DNA of 21,447 nt from an uncultured Saprospiraceae bacterium (GTDB taxonomy: Bacteria > Bacteroidota > Bacteroidia > Chitinophagales > Saprospiraceae), in the NCBI GenBank assembly GCA_937926205.1, contig CALEYL010000039.1, forward strand, positions 1 through 21,447, given 5' to 3'. A program made the position numbers and the translations under genes. A model generated the notes under the pieces. The model was not told the DNA's origin, searched no databases, and saw only the letters and a list, made by a program, of their open reading frames with translations. Positions 7,321-14,388 of the stretch are shown here, one piece after another. The number at the start of each line of letters is the position of its first letter. Within the stretch, counting starts at the first letter, position 1.

Positions 7321-8232
7321 TTACCCAAACGCCAACTCGAGCTGTTTCGTTTGCGCATGTACCATTTCGCGTTCAATAAACCCTACGATTTTGCCAGCCA
7401 CGTCTACGCGGGTAACCGTTTCGATGCCTTCTAACCCTGGTGAAGCGTTCACTTCGATGACGAGCGGCCCACGCTCCGAGCGCAGCAAATCGACCCCGGC
7501 TACAGATAAGCCGAGTACCTCTGCAGCCTTGCGCGCAACCCAGTCTTCTTCTTCACTAAGAGAAGTGACAACAGCGCTGGCGCCGCGGTGCAGGTTGGAT
7601 CTGAATTCGCCTTCTTTTGCACGGCGCTCCATGGCAGCCACGACTTTACCGTCGACCACGAAAGCGCGCACATCAGAACCGCTGGCTTCCGCAATGAACT
7701 CCTGCATGATGACGCGTTCGCCCAGTTTCTGAAAAGCTTCTACCGTCGCCTCGGCACTGCGCCGCGTTTCAGCCAGCATGACACCAGCACCGTGCGTGCT
7801 TTCCAGCAACTTCACGATAATGGGCATCGAACTGAAAGTATTGAGCAGCGGGCCAATGTTCTGACCTTCGCCTGCAGAGACTGTTTTTGGCGTATCAATA
7901 CCCGCAAAAGCAAGTTTTTGAAGGCAGCGCAATTTATCCCGTGCATAGATCAATGCGTCGGAATTCGTTGTGCAGAAGACCTTCATCATCTCGAAATGAT
8001 TGATAACGGCGGCGCCTTGTTGGGTAACCGAAGATCCAATACGAGGAATGACTGCATCGAATGGTTCCAGCAGTTCATCGTCGTAATATACCAGCGCCTC
8101 CCCGTGGTCTATGGCCAGCGTGCAGCGCATGTGATCAAGAATGCGCACCTGATGGCCTTTCCTCAGGCAGGCGCGCCGCAGGCTCTGCGTCGAATAGAGG
8201 TAAGCTCCTCTAGACAAAATGGCAATGTTCAT
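7321..8232 (-). CDS. rimK: RimK-family alpha-L-glutamate ligase (ATP-grasp)
   Basis: The ATG at 8232-8230 gives MNIAILSRGAYLYSTQSLRR and 303 residues, the normal length for RimK. An upstream in-frame start would add 33 residues that look untranslated. ATP-grasp features are IIVKLLESTHGAGV (K141 and glycine loop), MQEF (E178), R189, D248, and the metal site VIEVNASPG (E260, N262). E. coli RimK adds glutamates to the ribosomal protein S6 C-terminus, and relatives make other gamma- or alpha-glutamyl products, so the protein target here is open. It is the first gene of a two-gene operon with the downstream desuccinylase-family hydrolase. Its promoter overlaps that of the divergent UMF1-type gene. 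Confidence 0.88.
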   Translation of the reverse strand: MNIAILSRGAYLYSTQSLRRACLRKGHQVRILDHMRCTLAIDHGEALVYYDDELLEPFDAVIPRIGSSVTQQGAAVINHFEMMKVFCTTNSDALIYARDKLRCLQKLAFAGIDTPKTVSAGEGQNIGPLLNTFSSMPIIVKLLESTHGAGVMLAETRRSAEATVEAFQKLGERVIMQEFIAEASGSDVRAFVVDGKVVAAMERRAKEGEFRSNLHRGASAVVTSLSEEEDWVARKAAEVLGLSVAGVDLLRSERGPLVIEVNASPGLEGIETVTRVDVAGKIVGFIEREMVHAQTKQLELAFG

Positions 8233-8301
8233 ACCAAAAACTCGATAGGTGAAGGAAAATCGGGAACTGGTCCCACGCTCAAATAAAAAAGCGCTGCGGG
8301 G

Positions 8302-8334
8302 GCAAGATAGTACTAATTGTATATCTTGCACAAA
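8302..8334. promoter_or_regulatory. Overlapping divergent promoter region with mirrored -7-like boxes
   Basis: GCAAGATA (8302-8309) and TATCTTGC (8322-8329) are an exact 8-bp inverted repeat with a 12-nt spacer. Read on each strand, the arm is TATCTTGC, close to the Bacteroidota -7 element. For the minus-strand rimK-like gene a TTTG -33 box lies at 8334-8331, 21 nt before the -7. On the plus strand no good -33 box is seen. The same palindrome could instead be a repressor site. Confidence 0.5.
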
Positions 8335-8352
8335 AAATTAGACAATCGTAAA

Positions 8353-9687
8353 ATGCCTATGTCTACGCCAATCATTCCAACACTTCATGCACCCGCTACA
8401 GAGCTCAACAATCGCCGCACCATCAATGCCTGGGCTTTGTTCGATTGGGCCAATTCTTCTTTTGCGCTGGTGATCATCGTAGCCATATTTCCGGGTTATT
8501 TTCTGGCTGTAACAGATGACATTGTGCACATAGGCCGCCTTACGCTTTCCGACGGCGCACTCTATTCCTATGCCATTTCTGCTGCCTATCTGCTTATCCT
8601 CATTGCTTCGCCATTTTTGTCGGGCATTGCTGATTACGGTGGCCGCAAAAAGTTTTTCCTCCGCGGATTCACCACAATCGGTTCACTGGCTTGCATTTCG
8701 CTGTATTTTTTCAAAGGAATGGACCAACTAACGCTGGGCACTGTCTCTTTCATCATGGCAACCATCGGATTTGCAGGAGGATTGGTTTTTTACAATGCCT
8801 ACCTGCCGCTGATCGCCACCGAAGATCAGTACGACCGGGTAAGCGCCAAAGGCTTTGCGTATGGCTACATCGGCAGCGTGATCCTCCTCATCACCAATCT
8901 GATCGTTATTCAGAAATATCAGTGGTTTGGCCTGAGCGGAGAAGGTCCAGCCGTCCGGATTGCTTTCGTCATGGTGGGCATGTGGTGGCTTGGCTTTGCG
9001 CAAATTCCGTTTCGGCGCCTGCCGCCCGATTCCAAAGAAAAATCGAAAGAAAACCTGCTCCTAAAAGGAGTTCAGGAGCTGAAAAAAGTATGGCATCAAC
9101 TTCAGTCGCTCAAACATACCAAGCGCTTTCTCATCGCATTCTTTTTCTACAGCACGGGCGTCCAAACGGTGCTCTTTCTGGCGGCCATTTTTGCTGAAAA
9201 AGAATTAGGATTTGCCACTTCCGATCTCATCCTGCTGATTTTGCTGCTTCAAATTGTGGCCATAGGCGGCGCTTATTTGTTTGCCAAAATTTCAAATCTC
9301 CGGGGCAACAAGTTTTCGCTCATCCTCATGCTGATCATCTGGACGGCCATTTGTGGCCTTGCCTATTTCATCTACTCCAAACCTTCCTTTTACCTGCTCG
9401 CGGTCGGCGTAGGCATTGTAATGGGCGGCATTCAGTCGCTTTCCCGTTCCACTTATTCGAAATTGCTGCCTGAAAACACCAAAGACACCACCTCTTTTTT
9501 CAGTTTTTACGACGTGTTGGAAAAAAGCGCCATCATTGTTGGCACCTTCAGCTTTGGATTTATTGAGCAAATTACCGGCAGCATGCGCAACAGTGTACTG
9601 GCACTGAGCCTTTTCTTTATTGCGGGCTTGCTGACTTTATCAACCGTGTACATTCAACACAAAAAGGAAGGGGCTTTGAGCGCTTAA
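8353..9687 (+). CDS. UMF1/Atg22-type MFS transporter
   Basis: From the ATG at 8353 the protein has 444 residues; a second ATG two codons later (8359) is equally possible. The track-length frame opens at a TTG (8317), but that lies inside the promoter region. The diagnostic motif NAWALFDWANSSFALVI near the N-terminus marks the UMF1/Atg22-like branch of the major facilitators. About 12 hydrophobic segments follow, with a loop motif IADYGGRKKF between the early segments and a basic cytoplasmic loop in the middle (KEKSKENLLLKGVQELKKVW). In yeast, Atg22 exports amino acids from the vacuole. Substrates of bacterial members are mostly unknown. It is divergent from rimK and is followed 116 bp later by ilvN. 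Confidence 0.9.
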   Translation: MPMSTPIIPTLHAPATELNNRRTINAWALFDWANSSFALVIIVAIFPGYFLAVTDDIVHIGRLTLSDGALYSYAISAAYLLILIASPFLSGIADYGGRKKFFLRGFTTIGSLACISLYFFKGMDQLTLGTVSFIMATIGFAGGLVFYNAYLPLIATEDQYDRVSAKGFAYGYIGSVILLITNLIVIQKYQWFGLSGEGPAVRIAFVMVGMWWLGFAQIPFRRLPPDSKEKSKENLLLKGVQELKKVWHQLQSLKHTKRFLIAFFFYSTGVQTVLFLAAIFAEKELGFATSDLILLILLLQIVAIGGAYLFAKISNLRGNKFSLILMLIIWTAICGLAYFIYSKPSFYLLAVGVGIVMGGIQSLSRSTYSKLLPENTKDTTSFFSFYDVLEKSAIIVGTFSFGFIEQITGSMRNSVLALSLFFIAGLLTLSTVYIQHKKEGALSA

Positions 9688-9774
9688 AATCAGGAAATTT
9701 TTATTCCCGGTATTACGAAACAAAACCAACACAGCCCCGGAAGCCATCGGGGGGCCTGCCTGCTATTTTGTGCC

Positions 9775-9782
9775 TATCTTTG
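9775..9782 (+). promoter_or_regulatory. Putative -7 element of ilvN
   Basis: TATCTTTG at 9775-9782 is a full match to TAnnTTTG and lies 21 nt before the ilvN ATG. A clear -33 TTG at the right spacing is not present, so the promoter is partly supported. Confidence 0.5.
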
Positions 9783-9803
9783 AACTCTTTAAGATGAGCA
9801 TTT

Positions 9804-10337
9804 ATGGAAAAGGAATTCACCATCACGGTTTTCACTGAAAACCAATCGGGACTCTTGTCGAGGGTCGTCACCATTTTCAGCCGCAGGCACATCAACATCG
9901 AAAGTCTGACTACTTCCAAATCGTCTATTCCGGACATCCACCGCTTCACCATCGTGGTGAATGTAACGGAGGACATGGTGGAAAAGCTTGTGGCACAATT
10001 GGACAAACAGGTGGATGTGCTCAAAGCTTTTTATTACAAACCGGAAGAAGTGGTGCGCCAGGAAATTGCACTCTATAAAGTACCCGCTCAGATTTTTGCC
10101 GGCAGTTCGCGGGTGGAGCGGCTCGTACGGGCCCACAATGCCCGCATCTTAGCCATAGAACCGGAATATGTAGTCATTGAAAAAACCGGCCACGAATCGG
10201 AAACGGAAGCCCTGCTGGAAGAACTCAAAAGCATCGGCATTTATGAATTTGTACGCTCAGGCAGGGTAGCCATCGTCAAACCAATGGAACGGCTGAATAC
10301 TTATCTGCGGTCGCTGGGATTGGCGAATGAAGGTTAA
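9804..10337 (+). CDS. ilvN: Acetolactate synthase small (regulatory) subunit
   Basis: The protein has 177 residues. The N-terminal ACT domain (about 3-78) has FTENQSGLLSRVVTIFSRRH and NIESLTTSKSS, the usual effector-binding segment of IlvN/IlvH. The C-terminal domain contains QEIALYKVPA, HNARILAIEPEYVVIEKTG and GIYEFVRSGRVAIVKP, typical of the subunit's second ACT-like domain. It binds the large subunit IlvB, raises its activity and gives feedback control by branched-chain amino acids. In many Bacteroidota ilvN sits inside an ilvDBNC cluster. Here neither neighbour is an ilv gene, so the large subunit must be encoded elsewhere. The start is fixed by an ATG with the family's normal N-terminus. 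Confidence 0.93.
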   Translation: MEKEFTITVFTENQSGLLSRVVTIFSRRHINIESLTTSKSSIPDIHRFTIVVNVTEDMVEKLVAQLDKQVDVLKAFYYKPEEVVRQEIALYKVPAQIFAGSSRVERLVRAHNARILAIEPEYVVIEKTGHESETEALLEELKSIGIYEFVRSGRVAIVKPMERLNTYLRSLGLANEG

Positions 10338-10390
10338 GAAATAAGGTTAAAAAATAAGGTTAAAAATAAGGTTAAAGGTTAAAGGTTAAA
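10331..10390. repeat. AAGGTTAAA-type tandem repeat after ilvN
   Basis: Starting at the end of ilvN, the motif AAGGTTAA recurs seven times with short A/T spacers (AAGAAAT, AAAAAT, AAAAT) and finally as directly abutting GGTTAAA units. It is simple and slippage-prone. Together with the units described below it fills the 247 bp between ilvN and the next gene. Confidence 0.8.
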
Positions 10391-10509
10391 GTGGCAGACT
10401 GCTAATCAGAGCAGTATTACCCGTCTAAAATCTAACGTCTAAAATCTAAGATCTCGCATTTTCAAGGTTAAAGGGGCAGACTGCTAATCAGAGCAGTATT
10501 ACCCGTCTA
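10382..10509. repeat. Two 46-bp direct repeats containing a small hairpin
   Basis: Copies at 10382-10427 and 10464-10509 differ at one base. Each begins AAGGTTAAAG, contains the inverted repeat ACTGCT-AATCAG-AGCAGT, and ends TTACCCGTCTA. Between the copies is an A-rich stretch with CGTCTAAAAT units. The near-identity points to a recent duplication. Confidence 0.85.
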
Positions 10510-10551
10510 CCGTCTACCTTCCACCGTCCACCGTCTACCGTCTACCGTCCA
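10503..10551. repeat. Seven tandem 7-bp units (CCGTCTA/CCGTCCA)
   Basis: Consecutive heptamers CCGTCTA, CCGTCTA, CCTTCCA, CCGTCCA, CCGTCTA, CCGTCTA, CCGTCCA run without gaps and overlap the end of the second 46-bp repeat. They lie downstream of both flanking genes, which converge here. Confidence 0.85.
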
Positions 10552-10579
10552 CCCTGCCTACCGGCAGGCAGGCGTCCAC
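10546..10579. repeat. 20-bp palindromic element flanked by 7-bp direct repeats
   Basis: CCTGCCTACCGGCAGGCAGG (10553-10572) can fold on itself and is bracketed by CGTCCAC at 10546-10552 and 10573-10579. A related unit occurs at 11710-11729. It lies just past the stop of the monooxygenase-like gene and could also act as a transcription end. Confidence 0.7.
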
Positions 10580-10584
10580 CGTTT

Positions 10585-10884
10585 TTAGACACCCACTTCT
10601 TCCACCACATCCACACTCCAGGCTTCTGCCGGTGCGGCGAACAGCGCTTTCGTTTTGCGCCAGGTATTCCTGAAAAGTGCCGATTGCCGGTAGGCTTCCA
10701 GGTATTCGGGGCCGTCCCAGACACTGTAGGTAAAAAAAACATTCGGAGCGTCGCGTTGGCGCCAGAGTTCCAGATGCCGGCAGCCTTCAGAACTGCGTAT
10801 GGCTGTTTTTGATGCTTCAAAGATGGCCAGAAAATCCACTCCACCACCATCTTTCAGAGTCAGTTTGACAATGCGCTTGATCAT
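10585..10884 (-). CDS. Antibiotic biosynthesis monooxygenase (ABM)-like small protein
   Basis: The protein has 99 residues. It has the pattern of the ABM/YgiN ferredoxin-like fold: MIKRIVKLTLKDGGGVDFLA, then SSEGCRHLELWRQRD, then VFFTYSVWDGPEYLEAYRQS, and a C-terminal strand (AWSVDVVEE). Members include heme-degrading IsdG-type enzymes, quinol monooxygenases and many proteins of unknown role. No specific activity can be assigned. The ATG overlaps the stop of the SAM-hydrolase-family gene as ATGA (10884-10881), so the pair is translationally coupled. Confidence 0.8.
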   Translation of the reverse strand: MIKRIVKLTLKDGGGVDFLAIFEASKTAIRSSEGCRHLELWRQRDAPNVFFTYSVWDGPEYLEAYRQSALFRNTWRKTKALFAAPAEAWSVDVVEEVGV

Positions 10885-11660
10885 TCCGGTGTGTTGGTAT
10901 AAAAGTCAATCTGAACGCCTTCTTCAACCGACAAGCCCAAAAGGCTGGCTGCTTTGCCCATATTGATGGCAATTTCGAGGTAACCCACCGAATTGAAAAG
11001 GCAGAGCGTTTCGCCAATCTGCACATCATTGTAATGGTTGCACAGGCGCGTGATGGGATCGTTGCGTTTGAAATACAGCGAAAATGGCCGGTTGCGGCCT
11101 ACCTGCTCGAAACGTTCCCGGGTTATGTTGACGATGACATTTTCGTAATTGTCAATATAAATAACCGCTCCTTTGATTTGGGACGGCGCGATCACCGGCT
11201 GAAATGTAATGCGCTGCACCATGCGCTCTGCAGGGAAGCCGATCTCGTTGAATGGAAAGCCATTGGCGATGTGTCCGATGGCGGTTGAATAAACCTCTTT
11301 GAGCGGAAAGGGGGTAGCAGAAGGTGATTCAAGCGTATAAACGTCTTTTGGCATTTCCGGGAATATCAGGGAAAAAATGCCGTTATCCGGGCCAATGAAA
11401 AAATGACCTTCATGGCGTATGGCAACAAATCCGGTTTCACTGACATAGTCATTCACGCTGATGAGGTGAATGGTTCCTGCCGGAAAGCTGTTCCAGGTAT
11501 TTTTAAAAATGAAAGCCGCCTGTACGATGTCGTAAGGCTTCACTTCGTGGGTAATGTCAACCAGATTGAGGCGGTCATTTTTGCTCAAAATGGCACCTTT
11601 GATCATGGGGAGGTAGTGATCCTGCCAGCCAAAGTCGGTTGTCAGTGTTACAACAGGCAT
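10881..11660 (-). CDS. SAM hydrolase / hydroxide adenosyltransferase family protein (DUF62)
   Basis: The protein has 259 residues. Family features are MPVVTLTTDFGWQDHYLPMI at the N-terminus, VDITHEV (34-40), GHFFIGPDNGIFS (85-97), IGHIANGF (128-135) and a C-terminal barrel with YIDNYENVIVNITRE. Characterised relatives split S-adenosylmethionine into adenosine and methionine using water (or halide in the chlorinase/fluorinase branch). The usual VDPGVGT-R segment with the catalytic Asp and Arg reads VNDYVSETG here, as in a Bacteroidota subgroup as far as I recall, so activity is not assured. It is the first gene of a two-gene operon with the ABM-like gene. Confidence 0.85.
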   Translation of the reverse strand: MPVVTLTTDFGWQDHYLPMIKGAILSKNDRLNLVDITHEVKPYDIVQAAFIFKNTWNSFPAGTIHLISVNDYVSETGFVAIRHEGHFFIGPDNGIFSLIFPEMPKDVYTLESPSATPFPLKEVYSTAIGHIANGFPFNEIGFPAERMVQRITFQPVIAPSQIKGAVIYIDNYENVIVNITRERFEQVGRNRPFSLYFKRNDPITRLCNHYNDVQIGETLCLFNSVGYLEIAINMGKAASLLGLSVEEGVQIDFYTNTPE

Positions 11661-11695
11661 AATTTGTATGGTACTCGTTGGTTTATGGTTGAGCG

Positions 11696-11743
11696 TTGTT
11701 CGTTGAGCGCCTGCCTACCGCCAGGTAGGTTGTTCGTTGAGCG
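11696..11743. repeat. 20-bp palindrome-like unit between 14-bp direct repeats
   Basis: TTGTTCGTTGAGCG occurs at 11696-11709 and again at 11730-11743. Between them lies CCTGCCTACCGCCAGGTAGG (11710-11729), related to the unit at 10553-10572. The second direct repeat runs into GAGTCGAAACGAAC, so GTTCGTT (11732-11738) and AACGAAC (11751-11757) can also pair. It fills the 135-bp gap downstream of pdxA. Confidence 0.8.
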
Positions 11744-11795
11744 GAGTCGAAACGAACCTTGCAGCCCCCCCTCTATTGGGTGTCGGATGCAAAAA

Positions 11796-12881
11796 TTACA
11801 TCGACTGCGCCTCTTCCGGCAATACTTCGTCTTCGCCCTCCGTCAGTTTGTTCCGTTTCTTCACCAAAGCGTCTTTGTGCATTTCCGCATGATCTTTCCG
11901 GTTTCGGGCAATGTCTACTGCCTGAAACAAGGCACGCATGAAAGAAGAAGGGTCAGCTTCATTTTTACCGGCAATATCGAAAGCCGTGCCATGATCCGGG
12001 GAAGTGCGCACCCCTGACAACCCGGCAGTATAATTGACGCCACTGCCAAAAGACAGGAGCTTAAACGGCACGAGGCCCTGATCGTGGTACATGGCCAGAA
12101 CAGCATCGAATTTTACATGCTGGCCTGATCCGAAAAAGCCGTCAGCCGGGAAAGGCCCCATGGCCATGATGCCTTTGTTTTTGGCTTCTTCGATTGCCGG
12201 TCGGATGAACATTTCTTCTTCATTGCCGATCACGCCATTGTCGCCTGCATGCGGGTTCAAGCCCAATACAGCAATTACAGGCCGTTCGAGACCAAAATCC
12301 ACACGAAGCGAGTGGTTCAGCAATTGAATTTTCCGCAATACCAGCGCTTTGTCAATGGCATCGGCAACGCCCCCGATTGGCAGGTGGTTGGTCACCAGCG
12401 CAATGCGCAACTTGTCGTTGACCATCAGCATCAGGCTGTCTCCGCCGCCCAGTTCTTTTGTCAGATATTCAGTATGTCCGGTAAATGGAAACCCGGCCAT
12501 TTGCATGGCGTATTTGTTGATGGGTGCCGTAACGAGCGCGTCGATCATGCCGGTTTTCAGCTCGGCAACAGCCCCTTCCAACGACTTGATGGCGTATAAG
12601 CCACCCGATTCAGAAGGCTTCCCTATTGTAATGTTCACATTATCCTGCCAACAGTTAACAACATTGACCCGATCGGGTACCAATTGGCTGGCTGAACGTA
12701 CCTGCTGGTACTGAAAATCAATGCCGGCAATGTTTTTATGGTAAGAAACGACCTTGGAAGACCCGTAAATTATCGGGACGCATAGATTTAAAATTTCAGG
12801 GTTGGCTAAGGTTTTCAATATGACTTCTAACCCGATTCCATTGATGTCACCAATGCTGATCCCTATCTTCATTTTCTCCAT
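11796..12881 (-). CDS. pdxA: 4-hydroxythreonine-4-phosphate dehydrogenase
   Basis: This is the NAD-dependent enzyme of the DXP-dependent vitamin B6 route, which oxidises 4-phosphohydroxy-L-threonine before condensation by PdxJ. The ATG at 12881 gives 361 residues beginning MEKMKIGISIGDINGIGLEV; an ATG three codons later (12872) is possible. A longer frame from 12974 adds an unconserved N-terminus that would overlap the promoter. With this start the metal-binding histidines fall at 166 (NHLP), 211 (NPHAGDNG) and 266 (YHDQG), and the substrate-binding TGHTEYL has H136. These match the E. coli numbering I know. The C-terminus is about 30 residues longer than E. coli PdxA and highly charged. The gene is divergent from rsmA, whereas in E. 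coli the two share one operon. Confidence 0.95.
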   Translation of the reverse strand: MEKMKIGISIGDINGIGLEVILKTLANPEILNLCVPIIYGSSKVVSYHKNIAGIDFQYQQVRSASQLVPDRVNVVNCWQDNVNITIGKPSESGGLYAIKSLEGAVAELKTGMIDALVTAPINKYAMQMAGFPFTGHTEYLTKELGGGDSLMLMVNDKLRIALVTNHLPIGGVADAIDKALVLRKIQLLNHSLRVDFGLERPVIAVLGLNPHAGDNGVIGNEEEMFIRPAIEEAKNKGIMAMGPFPADGFFGSGQHVKFDAVLAMYHDQGLVPFKLLSFGSGVNYTAGLSGVRTSPDHGTAFDIAGKNEADPSSFMRALFQAVDIARNRKDHAEMHKDALVKKRNKLTEGEDEVLPEEAQSM

Positions 12882-12929
12882 TCCTTCGACAGATTTATAG
12901 CCGGAAAATGCGCATATCCAAACCATTTC

Positions 12930-12979
12930 TTGTATCCCTGCGCAATCTTTTCCAACTTTGCAGTTGAAACGCAAAGTTA
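12930..12979. promoter_or_regulatory. Overlapping face-to-face promoters of pdxA and rsmA
   Basis: AACTTTGC (12954-12961) and GCAAAGTT (12971-12978) are an exact 8-bp inverted repeat. On the plus strand TTG (12930-12932), 20 nt, CAACTTTG (12953-12960) points to rsmA with a leader of about 26 nt. On the minus strand TAACTTTG (12979-12972), a full TAnnTTTG match, points to pdxA. The two start sites would lie within a few bases of each other, so the two polymerases should exclude one another. Confidence 0.6.
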
Positions 12980-12992
12980 ATCAATTACTTAT

Positions 12993-13772
12993 TTGAAAGC
13001 GAAAAAATCCTTTGGGCAGCACTTCCTCAACCGGGAAGACATCGCCATGCGCATCGCAGGCGGCCTTCAACTTGCCGAAACGGCTTATTCACGGGTACTG
13101 GAAATCGGTCCCGGAAAAGGCATGTTAACCAAGTATCTTCTCAAAAAGCCATCTGAGCTGACGGTTGTGGAAGCAGACCGCGACATGGTGGAATACCTCA
13201 GGAAGCACTACCCCGAGCTGGAAGGACGCATTATTGCAGAAGACTTCCTCAAGATGCCTTTGCAGGAGATTTTCGGCGAAGCGCCTTTTGGGTTGATCGG
13301 CAATTTTCCTTACAACATTTCTTCTCAGATCCTTTTCCGGATGCTCGAGTTCAAGGCGCAAATTCCGGAAATGGTGGGTATGTTTCAAAAAGAAGTTGCC
13401 GATCGCATCGTTGCGCCACACGGCAGTAAAACTTATGGCATCCTTTCGGTGTTGGTACAGGCCTTCTACGAAGGGAAATACCTGTTCACCGTAGATAAGG
13501 GCAGCTTTACGCCTCCCCCAAAAGTACAATCGGGCGTCATACGCCTCACCCGGAAGCCAAATGCGACATTGCCCTGCGATGAAAAGTTGTTCAAACAGGT
13601 GGTAAAACAGGCTTTTAGCCAGCGTCGCAAAATGCTGCGCAATACCATGAAACTTTTTTTAGCGGAAGATGCTTTACTGGCGGATCCCTTTTTCACCCAA
13701 CGCCCGGAGCAATTGCCGCTGGAGGATTTCATCCAGATCACGCAATGGATAGAAGAGCGAAAGAAGGGGTAA
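12993..13772 (+). CDS. rsmA: 16S rRNA (adenine1518-N6/adenine1519-N6)-dimethyltransferase
   Basis: The enzyme (also called KsgA) dimethylates two adjacent adenines in the 3'-end hairpin of 16S rRNA during late 30S assembly, using SAM. It has 259 residues, the normal length. It starts at TTG: the frame has a stop (12978-12980) four codons upstream and no ATG before the conserved KSFGQHFL. SAM motif I is VLEIGPGKG (35-43), acidic loop residues are E60 and D84, and the catalytic motif NFPYN is at 104-108 (NLPYN in most homologues). The C-terminal domain carries FTPPPKVQSGVIRL and FSQRRKMLRNTMK, typical of the family. It is divergent from pdxA. Confidence 0.96.
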   Translation: MKAKKSFGQHFLNREDIAMRIAGGLQLAETAYSRVLEIGPGKGMLTKYLLKKPSELTVVEADRDMVEYLRKHYPELEGRIIAEDFLKMPLQEIFGEAPFGLIGNFPYNISSQILFRMLEFKAQIPEMVGMFQKEVADRIVAPHGSKTYGILSVLVQAFYEGKYLFTVDKGSFTPPPKVQSGVIRLTRKPNATLPCDEKLFKQVVKQAFSQRRKMLRNTMKLFLAEDALLADPFFTQRPEQLPLEDFIQITQWIEERKKG

Positions 13773-13879
13773 GGTAACGCTGAACTCCCGTTTAGCGGGT
13801 AAGTGAGTGGAAGAATGAGGCAGGCGTAATGTCCTCAAATACAAATAATTTTATCATTCAATAATAACAGGAAGCAATC

Positions 13880-14329
13880 ATGACACTCGAAGAAAGGATC
13901 ATGCAGGACCTGAAAGAAGCCATGAAGGCCAAAGATCAGGCTGCCCTGAGAGGAATCAGAGCCATTAAAGCAGCTATTTTGCTGGCGAAAACGGACGGAA
14001 GCGGCGACGCCATTACGCCGGATAAGGAAATCAAAATGCTGCAGAAATTAGTGAAGCAGCGCAGGGAATCGCTCGGCATTTACGAACAACAAAACCGCGC
14101 CGATCTGGCCCAGATCGAAAGCGAAGAAATAGAGGTCCTGGAACGCTACCTTCCAAAACAATTGGACAGCGAAGCACTGGAAACCATCATCCGCGGCATC
14201 ATTGCTGAAACCGGCGCCACAGGTGTGAAGGATATGGGCAGGGTGATGGGCGTGGCCACCAAACAACTGGCCGGACAAGCCGACGGCAAAGTGGTCGGAG
14301 AAGTAGTGAAGCGCTTGCTGGGGTTGTAA
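13880..14329 (+). CDS. GatB/YqeY domain-containing protein
   Basis: The protein has 149 residues, close to E. coli YqeY. It begins MTLEERIMQDLKEAMKAKDQ and has the family's helical pattern, including RGIRAIKAAILLAK, KLVKQRRESLGIYEQQNR, EVLERYLPKQL and the C-terminal GRVMGVATKQLAGQADGKVV, which matches the tail domain of the GatB amidotransferase subunit. Stand-alone YqeY proteins are proposed to bind tRNA, but their role is not settled. AGGA sits about 8 nt before the ATG. The 107-bp gap to rsmA contains a short hairpin (CCCG-TTTAG-CGGG), so it may be a separate transcript. A strong hairpin follows the stop. Confidence 0.93.
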   Translation: MTLEERIMQDLKEAMKAKDQAALRGIRAIKAAILLAKTDGSGDAITPDKEIKMLQKLVKQRRESLGIYEQQNRADLAQIESEEIEVLERYLPKQLDSEALETIIRGIIAETGATGVKDMGRVMGVATKQLAGQADGKVVGEVVKRLLGL

Positions 14330-14352
14330 TCCAGCCCGGCTTTTATGAACCA

Positions 14353-14388
14353 ACATGGGACATCCTGATTTTTTTGGATGTCCCATGT
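14353..14388 (+). terminator. 13-bp stem hairpin after the YqeY gene
   Basis: ACATGGGACATCC (14353-14365) pairs perfectly with 14376-14388 around a 10-nt loop containing T7. It lies 24 nt past the stop at 14329. The T run is in the loop rather than after the stem, so it is an atypical terminator and may belong to the adjacent repeat block. Confidence 0.55.

Noticed and set aside
10382..10551. Possible CRISPR array
   Set aside because: There are only two 46-bp copies with a 36-bp gap and then 7-bp tandems; no regular repeat-spacer pattern and no cas genes.
12882..12974. N-terminal extension of PdxA from 12974
   Set aside because: It would begin inside the promoter region, its sequence is unlike any PdxA, and the start at 12881 gives the expected metal-ligand numbering.
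14353..14388. Riboswitch or attenuator reading of the hairpin after the YqeY gene
   Set aside because: It is a simple perfect stem far from a downstream start codon, with no alternative pairing seen.
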